Below, in pieces: positions 1 to 12,102 of a DNA stretch of 64,000 nt. Both the position numbers and the translations under genes were made by a program. Source of the stretch: Mytilinidion resinicola (Eukaryota; Ascomycota; Dothideomycetes; Mytilinidiales; Mytilinidiaceae). The stretch spans positions 733,241 through 797,240 of the forward strand of contig NW_022985438.1 in NCBI RefSeq assembly GCF_010093595.1, written 5' to 3'. How positions within the stretch are numbered: the first letter of the stretch is position 1; the number at the start of each line of letters is the position of its first letter. The notes under the pieces were generated by a model. The model saw only the letters and a program-made list of their open reading frames with translations, was not told where the DNA came from and made no database searches.

Positions 1-1511
1 CCAAGCTGGAACCCGTTGTGAAGCAGATCGAGCACCACCAAACTCTACCGCAGACGACCAACGAAGGCTCCGTAGAGGACCACCCCGAATACCAGCTCCT
101 GACCGAAGCCAACACCCTCTCCACTTCCATCGACGGCGAGATGGCGAACGTCCACAAGTTCATTCGCGACGTCTACTCGATTCGCTTCCCGTACCTCGAA
201 GAGCTCATCCAGAACCCGCTGAACTACGCGCGCACCGTCGCAATTATAGGAAATGGGCCGATGGAAGATATCAAGACCATCTCGCTGTCGGCGGACAACA
301 TTGTGGGCGCCCCTTTGAAGTCAATACTTGACGGTCCCTCGCTGATGGTAGTCACCGTGGAAGCTACACGCTCTGGAGGTCGAGACCTGACCGAGCACGA
401 GCTGTCTCTTGTGCGCAAAGCTTGCATGATGACTCTACAGCTCGACAAGGCCAAGAAGGTCCTCACCGACTACGTGCAATCTCGCATGAACATATTCGCG
501 CCCAATCTGACGAACCTTATTGGCTCTCTGACGGCGGCGCAACTGCTCAACTACGCTGGCGGTCTTACTGGCCTTGCAAAGACGCCCGCTTGCAACATCC
601 CCCCACTCGGCTCTAATAAGGCATCTGGTACCGGATTTGCGACCAACGTCGGTGTCCGCCACCAGGGCTTTCTCTACAACTCACCTATCATCCAGGCCAT
701 CCGTACCGATCTCAAGAAACAGGCCATGCGCATCGTATCTGCCAAAGTTATTCTCGCCGCAAGAGTCGACCGGGTGCACGAATCACCAGATGGAGCTATG
801 GGCGAGCAGCTGAAAGAAGACTGCATGACGCGCCTGGACAAGCTCACCGAACCACCACCAAACAAGGGCGTCCGCGCACTGCCCGCACCCGACGACAAGC
901 CCTCCCGCAAACGAGGCGGCCGCCGAGCCCGCTTGGCCAAAGAAGCCACCGCTATGACCGAGATCCGCAAAGCGCAGAACCGCATGGTCTTTGGCAAGGA
1001 GGAGCAGGAAGTCGGCTATGGCACCGGCACCGGCACCAAGGGCCTCGGCATGATTGGCGCCCAGGACACCGGCCGCGTGCGCGCGCAGCAGATCGACCAC
1101 AAGACGAAGGCCAAGCTCAGCAAGAAGAACCCGGGCTGGGGTACCAACGGCACTGCAACTGCGGTCGGCGGAGCGGCATCCAGTCTGAAGAGTTTTGGCC
1201 AAGGCGGCACCGCGAGTATGCTCCGCGGGCATGGCTTGCGCACGGCGGGCGTCGGCGGTGTGGCGACGGCGGGTACGAGCTCCATTGCCTTCACGCCCGT
1301 GCAAGGCCTTGAGCTCGTCGACCCCAAGGTCCGCGATGCGATGAACCGGAAGCGGAAGGCGGAGGAGGATCGGTGGTTCAAGGGTGGAACGTTCACGCAG
1401 GTCGGCGGCGGTGCTGCGGGAGGCAGCAATGGTGCTCCTGCGAATGTAGACTCGGCAGGCTTCAAGGTGCCTTCGCTGCCGCCGAATAAGAAGGTTAATA
1501 CGGGCTCATGA
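1..1511 (+). CDS. PRP31: U4/U6 snRNP protein Prp31, 5' end outside window
   Basis: Spliceosome assembly factor that binds the U4 snRNA 5' stem-loop together with Snu13 and bridges U4/U6 to U5 in the nucleus. The reading frame is open from base 3, so the start lies upstream of the window. The visible part is about 502 residues. It shows the end of the coiled-coil region, then the Nop domain (motifs SRMNIFAPNLTNLIGS, NIPPLGSNK and a GFLYNSP segment), then the basic C-terminal Prp31 domain with a KRGGRRARLAKE stretch and a Gly/Thr-rich low-complexity tail. No intron is seen in the visible part and the TGA ends at 1511. Length and order match full-size fungal Prp31 minus its first part. Identification is secure from the Nop domain and the Prp31-specific C-terminus. 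Confidence 0.95.
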   Translation, partial: KLEPVVKQIEHHQTLPQTTNEGSVEDHPEYQLLTEANTLSTSIDGEMANVHKFIRDVYSIRFPYLEELIQNPLNYARTVAIIGNGPMEDIKTISLSADNIVGAPLKSILDGPSLMVVTVEATRSGGRDLTEHELSLVRKACMMTLQLDKAKKVLTDYVQSRMNIFAPNLTNLIGSLTAAQLLNYAGGLTGLAKTPACNIPPLGSNKASGTGFATNVGVRHQGFLYNSPIIQAIRTDLKKQAMRIVSAKVILAARVDRVHESPDGAMGEQLKEDCMTRLDKLTEPPPNKGVRALPAPDDKPSRKRGGRRARLAKEATAMTEIRKAQNRMVFGKEEQEVGYGTGTGTKGLGMIGAQDTGRVRAQQIDHKTKAKLSKKNPGWGTNGTATAVGGAASSLKSFGQGGTASMLRGHGLRTAGVGGVATAGTSSIAFTPVQGLELVDPKVRDAMNRKRKAEEDRWFKGGTFTQVGGGAAGGSNGAPANVDSAGFKVPSLPPNKKVNTGS

Positions 1512-2057
1512 ACGAACCGTTCGTGGTTTGATGAAGCCGCGGTCATTTAGGAACCACTGAGGAGAACTGCAAGGCGTTGGTGGTCTAACAAATGCATTTG
1601 AGGGAGTTCTGGGCAGGATCATAGGCAGGATATCGTCCATTATCGAAGCCTGAGAGGCTTTGTGGTTCTGATAGTTATAGCTACAGAGACTCAAATACTT
1701 TTGCCATATATCAAACCGAATAGCTAACTTATCGTGAGACCCTCCTGTTTGCTAGCAGACGAGTCCAATTCCATTGAAACCACCCCTGTCAGGCCTGTCA
1801 CATCCGACCAAAAAGCAAAAGAACAGTGCCACTTTTTCCTCGCACCCGCCATCCTCAATCCGCAGTCGTCCGAAATCAAAGGATGAGAATTTCGGAAAGG
1901 GAGCGAGGTCGTGCTGCAGGGCTGTCGCACAATGCGTCTCACGTTTAGCGACCCCTGTCACCAAACTCCCACTCCAACCGCGAGTTGAGCCCGGCACACG
2001 AGGGGCAGGTGGAAGCGATTACGTTTTCTACCCCTGCGCCTGTGCGGACCCTGAGGC

Positions 2058-2082
2058 TTTTTTTTTGGGGGGGGGGGGGGGG
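2058..2082. repeat. T9-G16 homopolymer tract
   Basis: Nine T followed directly by sixteen G, on the + strand, in non-coding DNA. Long G runs are prone to length error in sequencing and could form a G-rich structure on this strand. Confidence 0.85.
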
Positions 2083-2389
2083 CCGACCCAAAGCCGGCGG
2101 GCTGGGGAGGATTCGATGCCTGTAGGTTAGATCCCTCGGGAATGAGAGTAGGTTAGCCTTGAGCACATGTTATATCAGAAATCGCGCATCATATCACAAT
2201 AAGCGCATAGAAGGTAAGTGGAAGGTAGAAACGCTTTTCCGCGGCGTCTCAAATTTCGCATTCGGGGATATCTCTGCCGATCATATGGCTACAACAAGGC
2301 CTGTTCCCTCTCTAGCAACATCGGTTAGACATTCTAGAGCGTGCAAGAATCAGGAATGTAAAGACCTTTTCAGATCCAAAAGAAAAGAG

Positions 2390-2404
2390 AAGTGAAGTGA
2401 AGTG
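2390..2404. repeat. (AAGTG)3 microsatellite
   Basis: Three perfect copies of AAGTG inside a longer A/G-rich stretch (about 2375-2425), downstream of the AA11 gene. Confidence 0.8.
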
Positions 2405-2661
2405 AAAAGAAATGAAAAGACCCAGCCCGAGATCCCAAGTTGTACAGATGCTAGATGTACCATACATATCCAATGTGTAGTAGTGTGTGTGCCTTGGAGT
2501 CCGGAGCTCCAATCCAACAATGGTATATGCAAGAAGAAGTGTTCAATGTGACCGCTATCCATCCCTCCATGCTAGCGAAGAAATGCAGTTCAAAACGCCA
2601 GTGCAATGCTGTGTATGCCGCCGAAGATCAATCGAGGGCTAGAGAGCCAAGGGGAATGCAC

Positions 2662-3858
2662 TTAGATCAGGTTCGAGCCGTGACGACGGAAGTGCACTGG
2701 TAGGCGGCGGCGGACAACGCGCTTCTTGGTGCCGATCTGGCCGTTGGAGCAGGTGGTGCCGGCGGCGAGGTCTTGTGGAGCCGCGAAGCCCCAGTTGCAG
2801 ACGCCAAACTGCGTGCTGCCGATGCAGACGATCGCGCCGTTGGTAGAGCAGGGCACGCCACTGCCTGAGGCAGCGGGAGCGGCGGCGACGCTGGTAGCTG
2901 CGGCTGGGACGGATGTAGCTGCAGCAGCGGAGGATGGAGCGACGACAGTGGCGAAGGAGGTTGGCACAGGAACAGCGGCTGATGAGACGCCGGCAGCTGA
3001 GGATGCGCCTGGAGCGAAGACGCCGCCTGGGTTGGATGCTACTGGCGTAGCGACCGCACTGGTAGCTGCTGGCTGACTAACACCCGCAGATGACTGGGCG
3101 CCTGTTGGTTCCGCATTGCCCTTACCGCCTGCAACAGTTCCAAGTTTTCCTGCACCGGCGCCCATCTTGGTCATCGAGGCGCAGTTCCCAATGAGAGAAC
3201 TTCCAAAGGCAGGAGTACCAACGGTAACAGATTGGACTGAATCGCCCGGGTTCGGGTAGACGAAGTCGGAGCCTTCTGGGATCGAGCAAGTCTCGCTAGG
3301 AATGTTGGCGACAAACATATCGGGAAGCTTTTCCATGACCGAGGTGTCGTCGCCTCCACCAGTGACGGTGATAGGTGCACAGTTCATGTACATCTCACGG
3401 TTACCGATTTTGTTGTTCCAGGTCCAGGCCAGGGAATATTGCCCATTTGGCATACCTTTAGGCATCGTGAATTGGAAGACAGCCGCCCCATCGCCCGTTG
3501 GATCATCGGGGAGATTTCCGGTCACGTTGGATGGGCATCCGCCGATGATGCTGTGAATGACCTTCCATTGGCTGTTCTTGTCGGGCTTCTGGTCCAGAGT
3601 GACGCTGACTTGGCAGGATCCTCCGCCATGGACAGCACTGCCAGTGAAGCTAAGTGTTTGAGGCACGCCAACCTCAATGGTGTTCATTTTCACGATGTCG
3701 TAGGGAACGCTCTTGCAGGGGAAATCGGAGCCGGAGTCGTCGAGCGGGGAGCTGTTGGGGTTGCCGTAGGGAACTGGAGACTTCATGATCATGTGTGCGT
3801 TGGCGGTGCCGAAGAGCGCGAGGGCTGCAGCGGCCATGGTTGAAGTAGTGAACATCAT
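2662..3858 (-). CDS. AA11 lytic polysaccharide monooxygenase (chitin-active type)
   Basis: Secreted copper enzyme expected to cleave chitin oxidatively. It is a single-exon gene of 398 residues. Residues 1-21 are a signal peptide ending in ANA, and cleavage exposes His as the first mature residue (HMIMKSPVPYG), the first ligand of the copper histidine brace. The second histidine lies in TGSAVHGGGSCQ. The catalytic domain runs to about residue 225 and includes AWTWNNKIGNREMYMNCAPI, typical of AA11. A long Ala/Ser/Pro-rich linker follows (about 235-335), then a cysteine-bearing C-terminal module (CSTNGAIVCIG, FGVCNWG, AAGTTCSNGQIG) resembling the X278-type chitin-binding module found on some AA11 proteins. 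The tail is unusually basic (KKRVVRRRLPVHFRRH). The start is the first of two adjacent ATGs; using the second shortens the signal by one residue. Substrate is inferred from the family. Confidence 0.92.
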   Translation of the reverse strand: MMFTTSTMAAAALALFGTANAHMIMKSPVPYGNPNSSPLDDSGSDFPCKSVPYDIVKMNTIEVGVPQTLSFTGSAVHGGGSCQVSVTLDQKPDKNSQWKVIHSIIGGCPSNVTGNLPDDPTGDGAAVFQFTMPKGMPNGQYSLAWTWNNKIGNREMYMNCAPITVTGGGDDTSVMEKLPDMFVANIPSETCSIPEGSDFVYPNPGDSVQSVTVGTPAFGSSLIGNCASMTKMGAGAGKLGTVAGGKGNAEPTGAQSSAGVSQPAATSAVATPVASNPGGVFAPGASSAAGVSSAAVPVPTSFATVVAPSSAAAATSVPAAATSVAAAPAASGSGVPCSTNGAIVCIGSTQFGVCNWGFAAPQDLAAGTTCSNGQIGTKKRVVRRRLPVHFRRHGSNLI

Positions 3859-6716
3859 GTTGGTTCGTGGAAGGAATGTGATGTGGAAATCGAGGGTGCT
3901 TTTGCTGAGAGATCGCTAGACCAGCTGAGCGATGCGTGGATTGTGGTGAAAGGGCTGTTTGACAGAGGCAGTCGAGTTCGAAGGTGCTGAAGCGCCGAGT
4001 TAGAAGGTCTTGGGGGAGGTACTGGTCTAGTTGGTAGGGCAGACGTGAGGGTTTTATGCAAGAGGGTCTCATTGACAATGGAGCTGAACAGAACAATAGA
4101 CACAATAGTACACAATAGCGGAGCAAAGCAAAGACAAGAAGGTTGGGGCGCTCGGGGCACTAGCGAAAAGGCCCCACATGGAAGAGGTGAGGTGAGGTGA
4201 AATGGGGAAGATTCTGGCACCTACCGAAGCTATAGTGAATCGACGCAATTGGAGGCCCGGCACAAACAGTAAATCGGCGCTCTTTGAGTGGATCAAAGTT
4301 CAGCAAAAAAAGTCAAGTCGATATTTCACAGAAATGTCAAAGGATTGTGGTCTCTGCCGCAGGCGAGAGGAAGAAAAGACAAGAACAAGAGAGAGAGGGC
4401 TAGCCTGAGTCGTGAGGGTCGACTGTGCGATGAGAGGAATGAAACGGCGAGCGAATGCGAAGGGCTTTATATCAGGTCAGGGCGAAGCGGCTGGCGTCCG
4501 TCCCCTGAGCAAACAAGCTTCCCCCAGGGCGACGGACGCAAGGCACCGGATGCATGTCGACGTCGCCACGGCGGATCAGCGAGGGCAAGCACAGGCAGCG
4601 GAGCCGCAGACGGGACGGACGCTGGTCAGGGAGCGTTTGACAGAGGGCAAAGGGCGGAATGTGGGCCCGGATTGGCTCGAGAGGGCAGGAGACGCGTTTC
4701 GAAACCGCGTTCCTTCTGCTCGTCCAGCGATGTTGCCCCAGAGCAGGCGTCAGGGCGCTGTGGCGTCGTCGAGCGTTGCGACCCCTGGCGTGGGGATGCT
4801 GCAGGCCGGCGTTATCGATAGGACTGCAACCCAGCCGAAAGCGCTGATCGGGCCGTGCAACAGCCAATGGGCCGCCACCACTGGGCCTTGCTCGCGGCCA
4901 GTCCTGACCTCGTCCCCAGACGGTGAGGGGCCGTTGTCGGCCTCACAATGCTTTCGAACACGGCCTCGCTCAACATCCTCGTTCGCTGCGCCCATCACCG
5001 GCTGAAACACGCCGGCTGCCGGCACCACGCACCCCCCCAAGCTCTTAGCAGCTCTGAGCCAGAGATAGCCTTCGCACCACGCCGAAGTGCTGCGTGCCGC
5101 TCGCGTGACTGTTGCGACCGTTTCGTTCAACGACGTCGTCCTTAGGTAGCGTTGAGGCTGAAATCTGACTCCATCCTGCAGGTCGCTGCCGCAGCTTGTC
5201 GCGTCGCACATCCATCTGCTGGGTCGTAACGGTTACTATTATACAGTAGGATAGGCCGTAGGACTTACATGAAAAACTTTGACCGCCAAGGATCGTCACT
5301 TCGAAGCCCAGGCGGCCCAAGGCGTTCCTTGCAGGCGCAATTCCCGCGACCCTAAATCTCTGACTCGCTCTGCGTTCTTTTTAGATGTTGCTCGTAATAT
5401 ACCATTTACTCCTGTTACACTGTAGACGGAGTACTAACCTGTTCCTCGACTCTGGGGCCTTTGCTCACGCTGGTTGAGTGCCATCCCACTCGCCCGAAAT
5501 AGAATTCAATCAACCACGTCGCCCGCGGATTTCCATTAACTGTGGAGTCGTGGTGCACACGCGCCCGCCGTTGCCTTTCCTCCGTTTCGTTCTTTTTCGC
5601 CTTGAGACGCAATCTGGACCGAAGCATGCCGTTGTGGATGCTGCGTCGGCCACCTGCCTGCAGCCCAGCGGCAAAGCCACCAAGCTTATCCACTTGATCC
5701 CCAGCACCAGGAAGCTGGGAAGCCGTTAACCTCGAAGCGGTGAGGCCGTTACTGGTCTGGATTGCTTGCGTCGTGGTGCAGAGCGCTTTCGTTTCTGGCA
5801 TCACTCTGTTTCGATCGTTGATTGGTTCCGGGTAGCCGCTTTGCCCAGCGGCCTCTGTTTCGTGCACCTTCGCCCAAGACATCGCGAGACAAGCCGTCGC
5901 GCATGGCAAGCCACAAGGATGATTAAGTTGTGTAGTGGTATAGGATTCAATGCCTTTTGTTTTGGCTCGAAGTAGTTCAGTCTCCCGCGTCAGTGCTTCC
6001 ACTCCCTACTTCGATCCATGCAATGCATAAACCTTCATTTGCCTACGTAGCGCTGGCTTCCAGGGCAGGCATCGGCCTTGTAGACACGTCGCAATGTTTC
6101 ATTTTGTGCAGGATCCGTTGTTCCAAGTAGCTGAGGCTCTCAGCTTACACCTGCCTGGAATGTCTTCAAGGAATCGTGGTTACTTGCTCGAGAATCTTTG
6201 ACCAATGAATACGACGCCGCTGATTTTATTTCGGATGTAATGGTAGCCCTAGATTCTGCAGATGCCCCTCGTATCCTCTAGTTCTTTTGCTGCATTCCAT
6301 AACGTCCTCCAGGAACGTTGTCTCGCACCTGTGATCTGGCTGCCGAATCGTTGGCTGGTCGGGCTACAGTACGATGAGCGCCTACTGAAGCATCGCAGAT
6401 GTTGGTAGTGCTGCAGGTGTCTTAGATGACTACGTGGCCTCGGCGGTAAGAACGACCATTCCACGTAGTCGCGGTTCCACTGCTTTCGCCCTCAAGCCTC
6501 CCACATATCTTCGACAACTCCAAGATTGCTCGGAGGTGTGTCGAGTTCTCCGACCTGACAGCTGGCCACTTGCGAGCTTTCGAAACCAACTCTAACTTTC
6601 GTTCTCAAGCATTTTACGTCCCACACAGATTTTGATAATGCTCCGAAGTCCTTCAAAAAGTAGCGAAAGTGAGAGTCTTCCGCATAGACTTTGCTGATTA
6701 CCGCCGCCGTTCACTA
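3859..6716. other. 2.9 kb intergenic region, no gene seen
   Basis: This interval lies upstream of the AA11 gene and downstream of the DUF3433 gene. ORFs of up to about 195 codons exist (for example 4412-5005 on + and 5415-6002 on -), but several frames are open at once in GC-rich sequence, and none shows a domain, signal peptide or splice structure. The first 350 bases upstream of 3858 presumably hold the AA11 promoter. I see nothing else I can name. Confidence 0.5.
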
Positions 6717-9700
6717 CTACCAGAATCGTCGAATCCAAGATGGCTTTCTATGCGAATCTTCCAACAGGGCCTCTTTTGAGTTACTTTTCTTTGACGCCTG
6801 GGGCCGCCCTGTTCTCCTTTGGATGAGCCCTGGTACATTAGATGTACGAACAAAAGGCTGCTTTTCGATCCCGATATGGACTCTCCCGTCAGTGCCCACG
6901 AAGGTACCGTATCCGTACCTTTGATCTAGTTGATAAAGGTACCGTTCACGCTTTCGTTTAGACATGTGCGCTGTGCCTCTGAAGTCTCGTACCGCCAAAC
7001 TGGCGGCAAAGAGGGCAACAATAGATGCAATAGACGTTGGCATCCGGGCTAGATATTTTCCTGGACGGCGAAGATAGACAAGGATGGAAACGATGATGTA
7101 CGTCCCGAGAATGGCTTCCGAGATAATGAACATGGGCTTGGATACAAATATGCGAGTTTCCAATTCAATCCGAAATCCCGGAATAGATGGACTTCCCAAG
7201 TCGTCTCGAGCAGGAAGCAACAGATTTTCTTTGTTAGCGCCAAGCCATATGGCAAAGAGCCTGGAATAAACTTTGCCGAATGGAGCCGCAACGTCACTGA
7301 ATGACGGTGGTGATAGGTTTGGATCCAGTAGGCGGCTACTGTTTATAATGTGACTGATCTCGTAATTGAAGAAGTCTGTCGGAAAAGAGTCGCTGTGCCA
7401 AACTAATCCGCTGGTGAGAGTAGTACTTTGAAATAGGTACCAATTCGCTTGCTGTAAAAGGTTCTTCAGGTCATTCGTAAAAAACTGCTGTTGAATCTCC
7501 CCCCGAGAAATGTTAAATGTGGTATTTGATAAGTCCGCTTCTTCTATGTGGCCCACGGAGTCGACTCGTACATTTGCGATCCCGGACAAAACTCTCGGAC
7601 GGCATGCCATAAATAGCGAATTGCTGCGGTCAAACTTCTTGGTAGAATTATCAGAGCAAATATCTTGACCTGAGTCTCGGGCCCATCCAAGGAACACAGA
7701 CTCTGCACAATAGTCCTGGTCTTGTTGAGTTGCGTTCGGAAGTGCGTGCAGGCGCAGGACAAATTCCATTGCTGACCGACCCTTTTGACAGGTCATTGGG
7801 GGAGTGTCGCCCGTATTTCCAGTCTCCGCTCCCTTTTGGGGATCCCTCCCGGGATCAACGCAAGTAACGGATTTCCCAGTATTATCTACGACAGTCATCG
7901 AAAAATTGGCAGAAGAAACACGGGAGAGTGGGCGGGGATCGGTCCAAACGCTTGCAGTGAAGCTGTTCTCGGTACCAGGGACCAGCTCAGTGCAGTCCAC
8001 TTCAGCGCCAAACGCCCTTGTTGTAGCCCGGAAGCCTTGTGTTGACGGTTTGGTACTGTTCGCGGAAAAAGGGACATATAGGAACCTTTGATCCGTCCAT
8101 GGTGGGAGGGGAGTACCAGTAGTGAGGTTCGACTCCGAGATGTAGAACTGGTCCATACCGAGCCCACCTTGATATGCACCAGAATACTCCCCATCATCAG
8201 CGCTCGAGTCACTACTAGCACCAGGTCCGTCAGACCCATTGATACTGACAAACTTGCTCGATAAGGATGGATTCAAAGTGGTAGGATATAGCACCTGAAC
8301 TGAATTCTCGTTGAAGAGCCCACTGAAGGCGACGGCAAGAACATTGGCGAGCAACGCCATTCCACAAACAGCAGCCAGCGTAAAGTGAGTAGAGCGTAAC
8401 GCCTTCCAGATGACCAGTTGGGGTGGCAAGGAGCTATAATCTAGCGCAATTGACTTTCTGGCCACTGCCTTCCTAGTACGCAGGTCCTCGAGAGGCTGGA
8501 GCATGCACAGCAAGCGGTTTACGACGATCCAGATAGGCTCTATCAAGGTAGCGATTGCTGTCGGTATATAGTTCTCTAAGATTTGCCGAGCTATCCTATT
8601 GTTGGAAGGCAGTGCAAGCCCTGGTCAATATAATTAGTAGAGTGGCCAATGAAATATTATGGTGGGTCAAGTACCATAGGGTTTACTCCTTTGATAAAGC
8701 AGAGCCAGAAGAACGACCAAAGCTATTTGGAACAGAACGAATGGCGCAACTGTGACTAGGCTGAACTCCACAGGGCGTATAGGCTGAGAAATGCCTCTTG
8801 TCGATGCTGAGCTCTCGGCTTCGGAATTCCCACTTTCAACGAATTAGCGATGAAACACGATCGGATAAGAATTGAGAATACACTTGTAACTCTGCCAGTG
8901 ATTCAGGAGCGGAGCTTTCACCATGCTGTATCACACTTCGTTGACCATCATATTCCAAATGAAACTGTCTTTTTCCGATCGAATTGCTCATATCTTCCAA
9001 GGTGGAACAATCGAGTTGACCGAATGTGGAAAGTAGTGAAGCGTTGTCTGCTACCAGGGACATTACAGCAGCTATCGTGCCTGGGTCGGATCTTAGTTGC
9101 CTTGGCCTCGTGAATGAAAGGTACAGCAACGCGATCGCAAAGACTGACACCACGCCAAGGAGTGCTTCAACAACAAAAGTGAAGGCTGGCACAAGAATGA
9201 CCGCTTGTGTGCGGTACTTGCGTGTCCCAATTGTAGAAACGGCTGTTGCAAAGGAGGTGGTGTTCAACACATCGACCATCGAGCGCGTGATTATCAACTG
9301 ATATGACGCCTCAAAGGCACCGCCGAGAGTTTTCGGATCTAGAAGTTCTTCTAGGGTGTTGTTGGAGGCTCCAATTGCGAATGCAGCCATGTATGGAAGA
9401 CCAAGAAGTCCATTGTCGATCGTTTGTGAAACGTTTTTGCTTAATAGACGCTCGAGTTGAGAAGGCCACTGCCACGCGGGATTCTCTCCTCTAGTTTGCG
9501 CTTTCTGGACTCCGTTGTTCATTCGCCATTCAAGCAAAGTGGTGTTGTAGGCAGTTGTTGAAACCGGAATTTTCGGTCCTATCGGGACGGCATTTACTGG
9601 GTGCATTGATGGAACAGCCACCGTGGCATTGACCAACTGCGAATAGTAGCTTGGTTGGCAAAAAATTGAAGTCATGTTCTCCGGTGGGTCCGTTGCTAGT

Positions 9701-10953
9701 TTTTTGTTGCGCGTGAAGGCAGCATAAAATGTATGGTTGGTCTCGATTGGACAGAAATCGGACAGAAAATAGTCGGCGAATCCATCATCATCCCAGAAAC
9801 CAACATACATGACGGAGAATTCCTTGTTTTCCATACCCTTCTTTCCTCCAATAGTGTTGTTTCCGCTAATTCCACCAACGGTTGGAAATCGGCATCCGTT
9901 ACTGCTGGTGAAGTATTCGATGCCCGTTTCATTTTGACGTTTCGCTTGCTCACAGGATACGTCAACACTGTATAGGGTAGTCATACTGGTCCAAGTCTCA
10001 GAGAATCCCTGAATCGGCTGTGATTGCGTCTTAAAGGGAGCAAGGGTGTAGTTCCGAGCCATGTATGGCGGAAGTGTTTCGTTGAGCCAGGTAATGCCGA
10101 AGACAGACTGCATGTAATGGCCGGTTACGTTCTCGGTCTGTTGGTCCAAGGAAAGAAGACTCGTGGACACAAGCATGGAATCATTCAAGGACTTCGTGAT
10201 AGTATTCGTCGCAAATACACCAGCTTGTATGGGGACAAGTCCCCATGTTACAATGACCATTACAGTCGACGCCCAGAATACCGGCCAATGGCTATAGGAA
10301 GTTAATTAAGAAGTTTGAGAAAAACTGGAAGAATCTCACCAATTTTTTATCGCTGTTATCGGTACAAAGGGAATGAAATCGGACGGGTACTGCAGCATTA
10401 GGGAATTTTTTCCAAGAGCACCATCCGGTTTGGATAGTTGGTAGTAGGGTTCGAGACGTTTGGTCTCTAGGTCGATCCAGCTCCAAAAAATACTGAAAAT
10501 GACGGCGACAATAGTCGGGAAATACAGATATAAAAACGAGTGGCTAAGCGATAGGTCGTTGGTCTTGGGAGCAAAGATGATTCCGCCATCGCGTTGGGAT
10601 TTGACTAGGAGCAGTTGCAAGACGATAATTAGACCCCATGAAACCAGCACAGCGCACGCTAGAACGGGTGCTCTGAGTGCTAGCGGTTTCCACGGAGAAC
10701 AGTTGATATCTGCAAGGGTAATTAGCTTGGTCAGCCCTGGTTGAGCTTGTTAAGTACCTCCGCTAGCAGTACGTTTCAGGGTTGCATAACGAGATAGGTC
10801 TGTCAATGTCCTCCACTGCGGACGCTTCGAAGACGAGGGCGACTGGTCTGACGGCGATTCAGTTGCTTGGTGAATTCCTTGCCATGTTCCCGATTCATTG
10901 AGATCGTACATGTCCACAGTGTTTTCAGCAGAGCGAGCGAGTGTCCGATCCAT
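6717..10953 (-). CDS. DUF3433 family multispanning membrane protein
   Basis: Large fungal integral membrane protein of unknown function. The proposed CDS is 10953-10758, 10709-10340, 10291-8882, 8832-8675 and 8620-6717, giving 1345 residues with consistent phases. The four introns are 48, 48, 49 and 54 nt, all GT..AG; the third has a GCTAAT branch site. Two similar halves are visible, as is usual in this family. Half one starts with a helix around WGLIIVLQLLLV, then the block DLETKRLEPYYQLSKPDGA and HWPVFW. Half two starts with FVLFQIALVVLLALLY, then NYIPTAIATLIEPIW, NRLLCMLQPLEDLR and DYSSLPPQLVIWKALR. Long extracellular-type loops rich in N-x-S/T sites follow each half. The C-terminus carries YGYGTFVGTDGRVHIGIEK, characteristic of the family. 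The start at 10953 (MDRTLARSAE) gives a short cytosolic, Ser-rich N-terminus; an upstream in-frame M at 11073 would add a hydrophobic, unconvincing stretch. No function is assigned. Confidence 0.88.
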
Positions 10954-12102
10954 CGGTAGTATAAATTGTGGTAGATAAAGACGCGTGCAAATAGAAAAAA
11001 TAATCAAGCAAAGACGGTTTGGAATGAAATACACGAACAGAATAAAGGGGCAGAATTGGTGGTTTCGAGACAAGGAACTCGCCTAGAGGTACTTGTCCTA
11101 TGTATGAGACCTGAGAATGCGGCACAGCCATGCAGCCGCTGCCAACACATGTAGCCGCCGTAAGTCCGCATGGCTCCGTTTCATTCGCCAGCATCACCAA
11201 AAATAACCTTAATCGTTACGCTACAAGGGTGTGATCTGCTAAGAAACACTGTTCCGGAAGACTTTGAGGTTTGTCTCTCCACATGCTTCAAAGGCTCTCT
11301 GGTCGTAGAAACAGTACCAAGTGGTGGAAAGCGAGCGACTAATCAATTGACACTAGACGTGAAGTCTACCTCGCCGACACGCGTGTCATTGTCAATGAAT
11401 AGCAATGGCGTATGTCTGGGACGATAATGTACTCAGACACGGTATGAGGTTGCTGTGCCGCCTGCAAACTGCGTTTCAAATTGAGAAGCCGCTAGAAAAC
11501 ATGTACTGACTCAAGATGTCTCGGACGTGGGCAAGGCAGACTGGAGTTTTGCAGGTAGTCTGGCAAAGACGGAATATAGATAGATGCAAGCATGGTGGCA
11601 ATGGCTGATAGTATTGAAGATGGAGGCACTGCCACTGGCCTTTGTTACCTAGATGCGGCGCAGGTCTTCGTTCCCTGATGATTCAGTAGATAAGTCTGGC
11701 ATTGTAGGCCTAAGGAGAGGCTTTGGTTATAGACGACGGAGTTCTTGGATCTTCCGTCAAGAAGTGTGACAAATGGTGGTGAAAGATGAGTGGTGAATGG
11801 TGTGCCCTGCAGCGGAGTTCACGCATCTTGGTAGGGCTGAACACTCAGCGCTAGTGGTTGGACAATCCTAACGGCGGACCGGAGTCATGCTCCAAGGATG
11901 AGATTTTATGTGCTATAGCTAGACATGCTCTGCACCCAACACCACTCTGCCATGCCATGAATCTTTCAGGCTCATTAGCACAGGCACACCTGCCAGCATT
12001 CGTATCCTTAGCTCCCCAGCCCGCCGCTCATTGACCTCCGCCTCTGCTCAAACTTCAACGCTACTGCCCCTCTACAAGAAACCCCGACACCCCACCTCCG
12101 AA
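10954..12102. other. divergent intergenic region
   Basis: This interval separates the DUF3433 gene (-) from the GTP cyclohydrolase gene (+), so it must hold both promoters. The longest ORF is 85 codons (11170-11427) and is not gene-like. No repeat or RNA gene was recognised. Confidence 0.5.

Larger units (their letters stand above)
1512..2661. other. intergenic, no gene seen
   Basis: This is the interval between two convergent genes. Short ORFs occur in several frames but none has a recognisable start context, domain or splice pattern. It contains a T9-G16 homopolymer tract and a short pentanucleotide repeat, listed separately. Confidence 0.6.

Noticed and set aside
4288..5320. Overlapping ORFs on both strands
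   Set aside because: GC-rich DNA open in many frames; nothing protein-like in any of them.
5415..6002. 195-codon minus-strand ORF
   Set aside because: No domain, splice signals or start context, and other frames are open over the same bases.
12031..12102. N-terminal extension of GTP cyclohydrolase
   Set aside because: The longer frame would need a TTG start; the ATG at 12103 is the normal choice.
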